From: Nephromyces sp. MM_2019
Lineage: Eukaryota > Apicomplexa > Aconoidasida > Nephromycida
Assembly: GCA_015657535.1 (NCBI GenBank)
Contig: JADHZB010002016.1
Coordinates: 2,136-66,135, forward strand
DNA length: 64,000 nucleotides
Reading direction: 5' to 3'
This document shows, piece by piece, positions 35,609-48,772 of this stretch. The position numbers and the translations under genes are program-made. Position 1 is the first letter of the stretch, and every line of letters begins with the position of its first letter. The notes beneath the pieces are model-generated. The model was not told the origin of the DNA. It ran no database searches and saw only the letters and a program-made list of their open reading frames with translations.

Positions 35609-37675
35609 TTAATCACGGGGATTAAAGAAAAAAATAAATTCACAAAAATACTCATTCAAATTCAAATAAAAGCTTATAGTTGCAAAACAGTCGAATTTAA
35701 ATAAAATAAACTTCTTCAATTTTCACGAAAAAGATGATATTTTAGACTATGGACTTCCTTCTTTTTTATCCAGTTGTTATTTTTTAAACCACTTAATTAA
35801 TGACAAGTCATATTAAATAAATCATTGTAATTCATTCGAAATATTTTATAGTCTTTTTGTTCATTAAGACTATATGAGTTGAATTATTTGGAAACTCATC
35901 ACAGGAATTTCACTACATAATTAAGAAGACTTTTACGTCACATTTATGTTTTTAAATGCTTTGTGTCTGTTTAAAGCGTTCCTTAAAAAAATCTTTAAAA
36001 ACAATTTCCTTTTCCCATACTATAAACAATGTGTATAGATAGCTATTCAATGATTCCTATAGGTGAATCTTATTTATAAGAAATAACACCATGGGTAAAG
36101 TAGTTTTAAGCTAGAGATTTTTTTTATCAATAGGAGCAAGGTTTAAGAATGTAAATACAGTATTATCAAATCTAGGCTCTAATTTATATTTTGAGGTAAT
36201 AAAAGCTTGTTTATTTATATGATTCCTGTAACTAATTTGCAAGAGCTGCTGCTGTGCAGAATTTAAAATCTAGTTTAACCTCAATCCCAACATAAAAGAA
36301 ATTTGCACAGTAGCTTCAGAGTGTTATAAAATTCCAACTATAAATCAATTTTGTAAGAAATATCCTCAGCTTTTTGTATTTTGATACAAGGTGCTAATTT
36401 GCTCTTGGCAAACGTAATTTTACTCCTAAATTTAAGACAACCTGTAAACTTTGAACTAAACCTTGCCTAAAATAAATATTAAAAACTTGAGTATTTATAA
36501 ATGATATTTAAAGTTAAAAAAATATTTATAATTGTAAACAAGCAATACATGATATCCAATTAATGGTTTAGTTGTGAAACTAAAATGTTTTGTCACCCCA
36601 TACTTTGTACAACTGATTAATTTTGAATTTAAAAAACTAATGTTATAGAGACACTGATATAGAGGCGCTCTACAATCGAATCTCACTGACCAATAACGTG
36701 GGAAAGTGAAAATTATACTTGGACTAATTAAAATATATAAAAGCATAGTTCAATCACAATTTGAAAATAGAAGGGATGTGAAGGAATTGCTGTATAATTT
36801 TAATTAGTACGTGCTAGTGTTTTACATATGTAATTATGTAAAATTTGCAATAAAACATTTATCATATATAATTCTCTCAGAGAGAAAAATTCTTGCTTTA
36901 ACCTAACTACTTACCAGGTATCAACCTATTCTAAAAAGACCTAGGAAATTTTACGCTTATCACAACTCTTGTTTTCAATTTGTAAAAGCGAGAGTGAAGT
37001 GGTAGTGTTCATAGCCCAAAAAAACTAATTGTTTTTTTACTTTTTCTTTTATTTATAATCTTCTTTACCTAAAATAAACATTTGACTAGAGTATTCAGAC
37101 TACCTTTTTGCTGTAATTTTTTATCAGCAATAAAACACAGTAACTTTAGCACTCGCGTGTCGATTAAAAATAGAGGATACATATTCTTAAAAATGAAAGC
37201 ATATAATAACCCTGCCTATATTATAACCTTACTACAGTATACCCAAATTTATGATAACATTCATATTTGATACAACTCTCGCTACACTGAAGATCAAAAC
37301 ACATTGCATATAAAGTTTGCCACATTTATATAATTTATTACTTTAGAAAAATAGAATTTCACTCCGGGTAATCAGCTTTTGAAGCCTTAAATATATGTGT
37401 ACCCGATTTTTTTTATACAGTCAGACTGACTTCGCTCTATAATATTAATAGAATTTTTCTCTTTTTGAATGAATTTTTTAGCGCCTCTTAAAATTATCAT
37501 TTAAGAAGCACCTAATTCTGGTAGGACAATTTGAATAAGTTTTTCAATATAGATCATAGTCCTATCTTTTCTATATCACCTCCAGTGTACTAAAGAATTC
37601 TATATGAGATATGATTGTATAATCATAACACAGAGAGTATACTTTCACTGAAACGTTCTTAGAACTTTAAAAAAA
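35609..37675. other. Divergent AT-rich intergenic region
   Basis: About 2.1 kb. Frames of 60-80 codons (for example 36746-36495 minus and 37082-37270 plus) lack good composition or splice support and are taken as chance. The 3' part should contain the Rieske gene promoter; 37390-37670 has more mixed composition. Confidence 0.5.
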
Positions 37676-38788
37676 ATGCTATCTCGAATTAACCAATTAA
37701 ATTTTTTAGAATATAGATACCCTTCTATTAAGAAGTCTATAGAATTAGCCCCCAAGGCCATCTATTCTCGCTGCTTTGCTAGTCAAGTCAAGCATGAAAT
37801 CCAACCTGGCACAGGAGAGATTCCTGCCTCCGAGAAGCCTACCTACTCAAACAAATTCGATCACGCCGCTCATCCATCCCTTTGGAAAGTAGAACAAGAG
37901 GCCATACAAAGTCAAAAGGAACAAGCAAAGAAAGATGGTCAAACTGAGATCGAACACGCTGGAGAACTTGTTGAACCAATCAGACACCCTCATGACTTTA
38001 GAGGCTTTTTCAGGGGCTCTCGTATGAATCACTATAATGAAGTCTGGGAACCTGTATTCCCCAAAACACCAGACCTCAAATCTGGTGAGCTTGCTTCGGG
38101 AGCTAACGTTTCTCGAACATCTGTATGGCACAATCCAGATGAGCCTGCCATTGTTTCTATATCAAAATTCACACCAGACAATTTTCGACCTGCTGGTGCC
38201 AACTCCTTGACACCTGTACCAACATCAATTAATTCCGATGCTCACCCGGATTTCAGAGATTACAGATTACCATTAGATCACGCTGATCGTCGTCCCTTTA
38301 TGTACTTGATCAGTGCTGGTACAGTGTTTCTTGGGGCTTCTCTTGTAAGATCTGTAATATGTAAGGCAGTACATTTGTTCTGGCTTTCTAAAGATGCCAT
38401 AGCACTTGGAAGTACGGAAGTTGATATTTCACCCGTCCAGGTTGGTCAACAGATTACAGTCAAATGGAGGGGTAAGCCCGTATTCGTAAAGCATAGAACA
38501 CCAGAAGAAATTGCTATCGCACACAAATACGACCTCATAGCCGACACTTTCAAGGACCCTCAACTTGATGCTGACCGTGTACAAAAACCCGAGTGGCTTA
38601 TTAACATTGCAACTTGTACACACCTTGGGTGTATCCCATCTGAAGGGGGCGATTTCCATGGATATTTTTGTCCTTGTCATGGATCACATTATGATGTATC
38701 AGGTCGTGTACGACAAGGTCCAGCACCTACCAATCTTGAAGTTCCACCTTACACATTTATTGATGACTCGACTATACTCATTGGATAG
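37676..38788 (+). CDS. Rieske iron-sulfur subunit of cytochrome bc1 complex
   Basis: Single exon, 370 residues. It transfers electrons from ubiquinol to cytochrome c1 in mitochondrial complex III. The cluster ligands are visible: C314-T-H316-L-G-C319 and C332-P-C334-H335, with Cys319 and Cys334 as the disulfide pair. One transmembrane helix lies at about 208-238 ([17 protein letters not shown] onward), preceded by DHADRRPF and followed by the hinge. The N-terminal about 200 residues are longer than in yeast or animals, as in apicomplexan Rieske proteins, and the start is basic and suited to mitochondrial import. Composition is clearly less AT-rich than in neighbouring genes, suggesting high expression. 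Its presence argues against lineages that have lost complex III, such as Cryptosporidium parvum. Confidence 0.96.
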   Translation: MLSRINQLNFLEYRYPSIKKSIELAPKAIYSRCFASQVKHEIQPGTGEIPASEKPTYSNKFDHAAHPSLWKVEQEAIQSQKEQAKKDGQTEIEHAGELVEPIRHPHDFRGFFRGSRMNHYNEVWEPVFPKTPDLKSGELASGANVSRTSVWHNPDEPAIVSISKFTPDNFRPAGANSLTPVPTSINSDAHPDFRDYRLPLDHADRRPFMYLISAGTVFLGASLVRSVICKAVHLFWLSKDAIALGSTEVDISPVQVGQQITVKWRGKPVFVKHRTPEEIAIAHKYDLIADTFKDPQLDADRVQKPEWLINIATCTHLGCIPSEGGDFHGYFCPCHGSHYDVSGRVRQGPAPTNLEVPPYTFIDDSTILIG

Positions 38789-41118
38789 ATTTCGAAAGTT
38801 AAACAAATTAATTTAAATCATAAGATAACACTATCTAACATGATTATAAATCTATGCACATATCTTTATTTTTACTATTCCAATGCTTCAAGGAGATCCA
38901 AATAGTTATAACTATTTTTATTTTTGATAAATAAACCAAATAACTTTTCATTAAAAAAACTTTGTTAAGATCTTATTGACAATTTATTCATGTTAACCAA
39001 CCTAATTTTGTTTACATTTTTTAAATTATTTTTTAAAAATTTGCTATAATTGTTTTAATAACTTTACTTGATTCGTGAATACTTTAAGTATGCATTAGAC
39101 GTTTTATCTAAATTTTCCCGTTTCTCATAATAAGAGAACTATCTTTTGGAGTTAAACCTCAAATTGATTTGAGAATCAAGTGGATTACGACAAAAAATTT
39201 TTAACTTTTCTTTACCACATATTTTCGTACCTGCACAGTCGCAAAAAGTAATATTTACCAATTGATATTACCCAATATTGACCATAACTTGAAGATAATG
39301 AACTTGTGTATTTTAAACTTTGTAAATAATCCATACTTCCAATAGGTAACTAACTCAAATCTAATACAACTGTTACCTTGGGATATGTAACAAACCTCGA
39401 AGGTTGTAAAATTAAATTTTAATCTGTGAATAATAAGTAAAACTTTTTTAAACATTTTGTGAATAAACATTTGATAAATCATAATTTCTAGTTAATCTTA
39501 ATTCTAGATAATATAAGAATTAAAATAGCTAATTTCTTTCAAAATATATTTCAATTATAAGCATAGAATAAATGTCTGGAGAAAATTGAAATTAGAATCA
39601 CCTAAATTAAAGTCATTTTATATCATCGTTCACACGGATCTAGTTAAAATACATGATATCGTTTAATTTCTGATGGCTTCGATATAATTTCCAATGTTTA
39701 GTGTATTTTCATTTATACTTCTTTTGACTTAATCTAATCGAAATTGTGGTAGCTCATTAGTGAAACTCAAATGGTGCTTTAGGTATATTTCACTAGCCTA
39801 AAGATTATTATCAATGTAAAAATTTATATTTATGAATAAAATTTATCTTTACATAGAATTTGTGTAATATGTTTAGTTTATAGACATTAAATTACTTGAT
39901 AAAAGATGGAAAAGGTAAGTTATATAAGATCTGTCAGCTTATTATTTATAATTTTATTTCTTAAAATGATAGTTTCGTTTGAGCTACAACTTTAAGCAAC
40001 TCGAAATTCACATTTTCATGGACTAGAAGTCGTTATTCTAAAATGGTAATATTTACTTGACACTTTATCAATTGATGTTTTTGCTATACTTAAACTTTCT
40101 AAGTAACTTGCCACAAAATAAGTTATAGCCAATGCTGGATCTAGCCTAGTAATAGAATTCTTTTTCAATGCATACAATTTAGAAAAATCGCTATTTCAAT
40201 GCAACCTCTGCGACTTCTTTTTAGAATTTTAATTCAACTACAGTTGTTGAGAATATAATATGGTGTTGTAAGCATTGTTGAGAGCCGTGCTGTCTGGGTT
40301 TGAAGAAACCATTTTATATTTTGTGCCATACCATACTACAGAAGGTCAATGAACTTTTATTTACTTTTCGCTAATAGAAACTCAGCAAGCTTTGATAGCA
40401 AAATTTAAGCTAAATTTTCCTACCCCTCACCAGTTAACATTTGTATAAACAAAAGCAAACTAGATGATAAGGTTCATGTAATAGAAAGCTTGATTGTTAC
40501 TTTTCACGCAATGGATTCTTTGTATTTGACAAGCTTTGATTAGCAAATGTGTGTAGTTTTTAATTCGCGCTTACTCATGACCCCTAGTATTAAACCAGTT
40601 GTCGTAAGAAAACGGCACACACATCTTTGCTCTAACAAATAGGGTTAAAAATATTAACTTGAGAATTCAACATTGCAGCATGTTTAAATCAAATAAAAAT
40701 TCAATTTCTACTTCTTCAGATAAACGATTTTGACATCTCACTCACTCTTGTCATAGCAAATCGCTTTACTTTTACACAATTATCTTAAGAAAAGATTTTT
40801 TGTCTTTATGAAGTTAGATAATTTCTCTTAAAGAGTTAAATCATTAATTATACTTTTAAAATATCTTAGTGTTTAAACATTATAGTGGACAGAACCGTCA
40901 TATATTTTTTAAATATATTTGTATATACATATCAGTTTTTGCATTTCTTTAACAATATATAATTTAACCAAAACACTTGTAGCAAACAACGGAGTTATTA
41001 ATTTTTTTTACTGCTGAGATATTTATCAATTTTAGCGCAATTTTGCCTTTAACTATATTAGGCCCAGATTTATCTATTCATTTATTTAAAAACAAGATAA
41101 CAAGTTTCACCTAACATC
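38789..41118. other. AT-rich intergenic region
   Basis: About 2.3 kb between two plus-strand genes. ATGGAAAAG followed by GTAAGT occurs at 39906 and looks like a start exon plus donor, but no in-phase second exon could be found. Around 40260-40330 the composition is more balanced without an open frame. No repeat or RNA gene recognised. Confidence 0.45.
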
Positions 41119-43973
41119 ATGAACTTCTTCTCTTCATTTCCCTTTAGCCTTAAGGGATCAACTAGTACAGATACTAAAGCAAGTACAGCAACCACTAATG
41201 CACATGAAGCTAATAATGCAAGCAATACTAAGAAAACGAACAATAGGAGGAGAAACAAGACGAAGAAGTTTAATTTTACGCGTCCTGATGAACAAGATGA
41301 AAACTCAAAGGAAGCCAAACATGAAGAGCCATCCCCTAACAGTTCAACCCCCCAGGAGGAAGATAAACCTCAACAATCTGCAGAAAACACAAATGACGGA
41401 AGTACAAAAGATAATTTCAACAAGAACAATTACCAAGAGGAGGAAGAAGCTCAAAACACAACAGACACACCTCCAAAAACTTCTCAAAAGAATAAAAAGA
41501 AAAAGAAGCCCAAAAAACCTGAAAACAATCTCGCAAATGAAAACTCTACAACTCAGGAAAATACTTTAGAGGACTTGTCAAGTAAGAAACAATCTTACGA
41601 AATACTTGTTTTTAATGACAAAATGATAAGGCTTAGCCACATGGATCCAAATTTTAATGAGGTTAAACCTTATATGGAATCAATATTATCTTTGTATAAT
41701 GATATGAAGGAAATTTGTAATTCTAGCAACGAGCAATTGGTTGAGCACCAGAGATCTTGGTACAGCATGATGCAGAAGTGCAATGATTTAATGAAGAAAC
41801 AACCAAACTTTAATGCGTTTAAACCTACCTTTTTCAATGGGAATTCAGAAACATATAAAATGGCAACTGACATTTTCAACATGAATGAAAACAAAGGTCA
41901 AGATAGTAACGACGAGAGTAGCTATTATGATGACTCAAAAATATCATCAAATGAAACAACTCTCAATGAGAATATGTTAATGGTTAAGTCTTCTAATGGA
42001 AATAAGAGAGCCCTTCGAAAATTTCTCAACAATGTTAAAGATGAACTAGCTAAACTAGATAAAACTTTTCAAAAAAACTTGGAAAAGGCGCGAGATGAAG
42101 TTACAAAGGATAACTTCAACAAGAAATATATCACTTTACGCCAAAAACTTGGAATGCCTGAAGTTGATAAAGGCAAAATATTTACGACAAATTATGCTGT
42201 TCCTCCACAATTCAACTCTATGAAAATTAAGATGAATGAGGCTTTTGCTAAACTAGCAAGATTTTTTACTGTAGATGTAACAGTTCAATCTAACAAAACT
42301 TTTACTTTTGTAATTACTGGATTAAAGAATGACGTTGAAAGCTGTATTAATTATTTAAATGAAATGGATTTCGAAGGGGATGACACATTACAGCTAGACT
42401 CTTCACAAATGGGTTCGATCATTGGGCGTGGTGGCCAAACTATCCGCCAACTAGAAAATGATCACAAAACCATGGTACATATTTCAGATCAGAACCTCAC
42501 TCTTTATAGTTCTCCAGCTTTTATGGATAAATTCAAAGCTCATATCCAAGTAAGATTTTTTAATAAAATAAATTCATTTCATAGATTTTAATTGTGATTT
42601 TCTTTTAACAATCAGAGCATTATTCAAAAGCAACGAGTACCAATGTTTTACGAAGGTCTTGACATTGCTGCGAACATTTACCAAGCTATGGTAAAACACT
42701 TAAGCCCTGAAGTAAAAAAGCTATCTGATGAAACAAACACAATAATTAAAATGATAGATAAAGGAGATGAAGGACGAATCTCTGTTAAGGGTAAAGATAA
42801 AAATGTAATAGCTAGTGTTCTACAGAAGTTACGCGATTTAGAGAATCAAATTTCTGTGTACCAAGTATCCCAAAATTCAGCTGCAATTGAAAAATTCTCT
42901 TCAATGCCAGAATACGCCTCATATATGTAAGTTGCTGATATTGTGCAAAATTTATATAAAATTTATATTTTTTTTTACAAATATTCAGGAAAAATAAAAA
43001 TTTTACAATTCAAAAGGAAGGAGGAAACTTAATGATGATTGGATTATCCGACAGTATTAAGAAAGAAAAAGAAAAGCTTAATAACATTTTTGCAAAATTG
43101 AGCACTACCCCCTCGACTATCACTCTCCAGAATATGCAATGGAACTTCTGTAAAAAGTCTAGCAAATACAATACTCCTAAGGATGTAATCACCTTGGCAT
43201 CTCCTGGCACGAACGATTCTTGTACAATAGAGTTCTATGGAGAAGATTCCCATAAACAAAAGGCAAAGGAATCCTTAGAAAATTTTGTAAATAATGACGC
43301 ATTCATTCAAAAATTGGAACTTAGCGAGGCAAAATTTGAAACATTTGGTGATTATAGAAAGCAAGTTAAACAATTTGAAGGTTCCTATGGCATAAACATT
43401 GAATTTCCAAGTTCTCAAAAGATGTGGATCACATTAATGGGTAACCCTGACAAGGTAGAGGACGCAAAGAAAAGTATTGACAAATTACTCAACCAAGGTT
43501 CAATGCTACTAACTACCATAGATATTAAACGGTACCAAGTACCAATGCTGAAAGGGCCAGAAGGTGCTACAATAAAAGAAATACAATCTAAATCTAAAAT
43601 CAAATATATCAATATCGATGATAAGAACATGGTTGTAAGACTTAAAGGAACGCAAGATTCAATCAACACAGCAAAAGGAATGATAGAAAATGCAATATCT
43701 AAAGGTTTTGAAATCAAATCGTTTTCTGAAAATAATGGGACACACAAATATGAAGCAGATGAAATGATATTCAATGAGGAAGCAAAAGAAGAAAAGTCTA
43801 CATCTAAAAATGAGGAAGTCAAGACAGATAAAGAAGTGAAAAGTGGAAAGTCAGAGCAAAATTCAGAATCAGCGGTATATTTCAAGACCAAAAATCAATA
43901 TAACAAAATAAATTTCCTAGATAACTATGAAGATACTTTCCCGTCACTTAATGACTCGATTAAAAGGCCTTGA
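41119..43973 (+). CDS. Multi-KH-domain RNA-binding protein, vigilin-like
   Basis: Three exons: 41119-42549, 42616-42926, 42989-43973; phases agree and give 908 residues. The first about 155 residues are Lys/Glu/Thr/Asn-rich and probably disordered, with strong KKKKK-type basic runs. A canonical KH GXXG loop appears at about residue 434 (SIIGRGGQTIRQLE). A second KH-like module has MLKGPEGATIKEIQSKSKI at about 776-795. Degenerate copies occur between (FYEGLDIAANIYQAM). Repeated KH modules are the mark of vigilin/Scp160 proteins, which bind mRNA and ribosomes; that role is inferred. The C-terminus is acidic/Lys-rich and ends in a short motif DNYEDTFPSLN. Confidence 0.85.
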
Positions 43974-44290
43974 CAGTGATGTAAATATGAACATTACTAA
44001 TTATCATCTCCCACCCTCAATAATTATTATATGTATTTTGGGGAATATATATGTATATATATATCATTTTTAGTTTTGTTTGAGTTGCTCGATTATCATC
44101 TTTTTATCGTTTTCAATTGATTCAAAATTTTCCAAAAATTTTATACTCTGAAGGAAGAAACTACTTTCTCACCCTGCTACACCCTAAATGCAAAATGTAA
44201 AATTATTATATAAAACTTCTTAAATTTCAAGAGTCGCTAGCCTTCACTAAATTTATACTTTTAAAATTGATTAATATACTACACAAATTT
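43974..44290. other. Convergent spacer
   Basis: A 317-bp AT-rich gap between convergent genes with a short TA run near 44046-44063. No gene. Confidence 0.5.
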
Positions 44291-45698
44291 TCAAACATTG
44301 TTATTTATTTTAAAGACTTCAACAAGCTTAATTGAATTTTTAGCTACATACTCGAGCTCTTCTAAGAAGCTACTCTTTTGTTTCGTGTCCCAACCTAAGG
44401 CCAGTTTATCAATTGACATCTGATCAGTGAATTAAGAAGCACTAATAATTATCATTTGCAAAATTAAAGTTTCCCTACCTCTAAGTTCATGACATCCTGA
44501 TCCCATTTTGTACTCCTCAGAGTTTTTGGTATTTTTAATAGTTTTAGAATATGATTCAAAGTATCAGTACCAGAAATTGCCCATTCTTTGCAAAAATAAT
44601 ATAAGTACGCTAAACTTACTGAAAAGAAATTATATTCAGATAAAACTATTGTGAGAATTGATCACTTTAAAATTAGAATACCTATTGGGAAAGCTTCTTT
44701 ACTCTCTCTGATAGAAGAAATGTACGACTTTACATTTTCACTTATTGGTGGTATATTTGTCTAGAAATAGATATGGTTAAGAAATCAATGTTTTGAAGAT
44801 TACAATGCTAAGAATTTAGCTACTTAAATCTTTTTTACTTTTATGAAGTTAGTCATATTTATAATAAGTTTAGTTAGATATAACCTTCAGAAGTAGCCTT
44901 AAGCTTTCGATATCATATTCGAGTCGACTCAACTTCTCTAAAGGCCAAATGTAGGGGTAGGTCTCTAGTTCAGGCTGATTTGAGATTTCTTGGTAGAGAA
45001 AGTATAAGAGTTCCCTTGAGTCATTTAGTAATTGTAAAAGGTCCTAATTTCATTGTTTTGGAGTAATTGGAAGGTAATATATTTATTCAAATTCTAAATA
45101 GTATGGGTAATAATTTGAATTAGTTATTAATTACTTTATAGCAAATATTCTCAATATTCCAAGACTTTATTTTTCCTTTAGTTTCAATTTTTAATTTTTG
45201 CTCAATGCTGGAGAGCCTTGGTAATATCCTTGTATTAGTAAATGAACTTTTAAAAGAATATGGACACAAAAAATTGATTGTTTTAAATTAAATATCAATA
45301 TTTATTAACAAGATTGAATTCTTTCATATTTACCTTTTAGGAATCTGAACGGCTTTCAAAGGTTTCAAACTAGGTAGATTTTCATTAATTTTTGGATCGA
45401 TGCGACTCCAATAAGAAGTCAATTTTTCTCTGGTAGTTTGCTGATATTTTTTTAAGCCAGCTGACAATTTTGTCGGCGCTATCTTTTGTTTTGTGTTTTG
45501 TATAACATCATTCCCTGTTTGTAAAGGGTGTCTGTCCTATTGTTCATTACAAAAGAAATTATAAATAATAGTACCTAAGATCCTGTTATTTATGTAGCAG
45601 AGATTATCAATTGTATCTTGTTGATTCCTAAGAGACTTCGTTTCCAAGATAAAAGCAAATAAGAAAATAAAAACACTCAACCTATTGAATAAGTCCAT
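44291..45698 (-). CDS. Hypothetical secreted protein, seven exons
   Basis: No long ORF exists, but exons 2-7 join in phase: 45536-45334, 45228-45135, 45043-44885, 44760-44682, 44618-44479, 44419-44291, giving about 268 residues. Exon 1 starts at ATG 45698 and encodes MDLFNRLSVFIFLFAFILET, a good signal peptide. The first junction is the problem: the best donor (GTACTA at about 45573) would join out of frame, and reading straight through meets TAG just before exon 2. A weaker in-phase choice is a GTCTCT donor with an acceptor ending GACAG. The mature part is helical and rich in Leu, Lys and Glu (DLLQLLNDSRELLYFLYQEI, LEKLSRLEYDIESLRLLL). No known domain is recognised. It may be a secreted or parasitophorous-type protein, or a frame-damaged gene. 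Confidence 0.65.
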
Positions 45699-48600
45699 AA
45701 TGTTTCAAATCACATTTTAATTTAAATTAGCTAGGCCGCTGAAGCACTGAAAGGAATAATGGCTTATATGATGACCCTTATGTATGCTTTAAACGAACCA
45801 ATTGCTGTTGCCAAGTTTGATAGTATTAAATTTGTATACTCAAAACAACTAGTTAATGAATTTTTAAAATCAAAAAGGTGATAAGCTCTAACTTGTATGC
45901 TTCTTTTGACCAAAGATGTGATACAATTGTTAAGTACACATAGCTTGACTGTGATATGCTCAGAAACCATGTACCAACGTGAGTGAGGTATTAACACATT
46001 TCATTGTTATGCACTTATCTATGATAAGTTTTATGTAATAGTGATTGTTATTCTAACCTAGAAAGTAATAGTTGTGCTATTAAAATATAAATAAAAGTAA
46101 AATTGAATCATAGAGCTTTTTGAGCCTAGAATATGAGTACTTAGACCGAATCTTATACCATTAAATAATTTTTAAATTATTAGTTATGATAATCATGTGT
46201 TTGTGAATCTCTAAATAGATAATTAACAACTTGTTATATAGATTTGCAAGAGTTTTTTGCATTAATCATATAAGCAACCTAATATTTTATTTGAGGTATT
46301 TTTGCTTAGACCATTAGTGTTGAATTTACATGAATGAATTAATAATATACCAAATAAACCAGGTTTTGATCTTGATTATCCACCATTGTTTGTAATTGGA
46401 AGAATTAAAAATTTCTCAATTAATTATTTATTTTTTTACAAATTGAAATCCAAATTCAATCAGTGTTTGAATTAGTGGTTATCTTTACAAGCAAGTTTCT
46501 TTATTCATATTTTTTATTCGTACAAATTAGTTATATATACATACACTGAAAATCATTTTTTGAATCATGGATTACTAATTTATATGATGGATAAATAAAT
46601 TTTTGTTATGGAATTCCTCTCACAAAATCTTGGCAAGTTATTTTACCATTACCGCAGATGGACTTCTAATCTTAATGTAAAGGAGGCCCCGAATTAACAC
46701 ATTTAAGATCAATATGATTAAGTTGCATTTAACGGAAAATTTTATTTTACTCGGGGTCAAATTGAATGGAAAAACATATTTTAATAATGCTAAAAAATGC
46801 TTCAATCATTTAAGTTACTTTGTAACATTTTGTTGGCATTATTTTTTCATCATTGTCTGAAAAAAATTTCCATAAAAGTGAGAGTAACTCATAAACTCTC
46901 TTTCAAGAAACGTTTTTTATTTTACACTTTTACAAGCTTCTTGAATAATTTTGGTAAATACATGATTGTTTATGCTTATATAGTGATTATTTCAATCATG
47001 TACTAAAAACATTTCAGTTTCGAGACAAATTTCAACATATGATAAAACATACATATATATTTTAAAATTTGGAGATTTTTTATAAATTATTTTGTAAATT
47101 CTTTATAAATTATATAGCCTTTTTCAAAACTTGTTATATTGAAATTATGCTTTTCGCAAAAATTCTTATTCGTTCATAACCTGGTAAAATAAACAAACTG
47201 TTTTAAATCTTTAAGAGATACCAAAATAGTAGTTACATTTAAGTTAATCAAAAATATATATCTCTTTCACATCAAAATTTCTCCAAGCAAAAATATAAAT
47301 AACAAATAGGTATCTTAATCCTTTACATTATTGTTTATTTTCCACATAACTCATATTTCAGACACCGTATTTGTTAACAGAATTTAAGAAATTATCCACT
47401 TGTTTCAAACTATTAACTATTTGATATATAGTACCTTTTAGAATTAAGTAACTAATTAAACTCACTGGCGACAAATAACATCTATTTTTTAACTATTTTT
47501 AGAATTAGATTATTGATCTGTTAAGCATTCTTTTGATATATTTATGTAATCATCTTCAATTACATTCTACACTCACTATAATTTTTCAATACAAGTACAA
47601 GAACTTAGGAATGAATCAATATATTGATAGGTAAACAAGGACCATTCATTCATTTCTTTCCTAATTACCCTAGCCTTAATGACTTTTAAAAAGTTGCTAT
47701 TGAGCTCTAGGTAAATTTTATACATTTTGGATACAGTTCAATTATCCCTAACAAGTACAGATTAACACAACAGAATTTGATCTGAAACAGTAATTTGTGT
47801 TGATTAAATAACAACAAGGCTGCTAGTACTTTTTAAGTAGTGATATAAGATTTGTAATTCTAATTGTTGATAACACTAGCACATCGCTCAATAACATGTT
47901 GTGTAGCTTAGTTGATTTGTCCATTATCTAGTAAGGAATTGTAAAGCCACTTTAATTTTAGCTATTTTTCTGGGCAGATAAGACAACTAAGACTGCCGGA
48001 GTATTTACCATACGAGACACTTGTTATGTATAAATACATAAATATTTAATAACGAATTAGCAGAGCTTTGCGCATATATCTCTCAATAGATATAAAAAAT
48101 TATATATCTATTTATTAATTGGTGGTGCCGAAAATAAACTAAGCATTAAAACAACTAAACACCATTAGCAGACTTTACTTAAAATATATCCAGGACAATT
48201 ACTTGCCTTTGTTACCTTAGGTTTGTAACGTTGTGGGGTTACTTTTTTATATAGTCCACAACAAAAAATATAGCACTAGGATTTCAAGATATAATTTTCA
48301 CACTACATTCATTACACTTAACATGAATGCATGATTTTCTGAATATTTAATTGAGGTTATATACAGCCCAATAAGTTATTTGGCTGCTTTCTTTCGATGA
48401 AAGTTTAAAAGTTCAACTTCTACCTCTTCAGTATACACATATTATTATAAAATCTCTGGCTACATTAAACCTATACAATTATAATACTCATTCATTTTCA
48501 TTACATGACATGATATTATCATTTAGCACACAGATCTATAGAAATGTTTAGCTACAAACAATAATAATTCCAGAGGTTAACCTCAAAGATGATATGTCTT

Positions 48601-48772
48601 TGACACCCTGCAACAAAGTATCAATAGTGAATACTTTGACTCACCCAAAAATGTAGAAAAATCAAACTAGCATACTCAACACATTACAAGATCAGATATA
48701 TCATTTCAAAATTGATATATTACTGGACCTTCATTTTTCTTTTATTGGATAAGCAAAAAGTAATAATCTAAG
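45699..48772. other. Long AT-rich intergenic region
   Basis: About 3.1 kb between divergent genes. One 29-codon frame at 46608-46697 stands out and is listed separately. A 69-codon frame at 46797-47006 is AT-driven and not supported. The final few hundred bases before 48773 should contain the RING gene promoter. No RNA gene recognised. Confidence 0.45.
46608..46697 (+). CDS. Candidate 29-residue micro-ORF
   Basis: An ATG to TAA frame encoding a basic peptide that includes LGKLFYHYRRWTSNLNVKEA. It lies in a 90-bp patch much richer in G+C than the flanking sequence. It could be a tiny mitochondrial-type subunit, an exon of an undetected gene, or chance. No family recognised. Confidence 0.25.
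   Translation: MEFLSQNLGKLFYHYRRWTSNLNVKEAPN

Noticed and set aside
39906..40250. ATGGAAAAG|GTAAGT as a first exon
   Set aside because: No acceptor downstream gives an open in-phase exon.
43415..43891. 158-codon minus frame
   Set aside because: Antisense shadow of KH protein exon 3.
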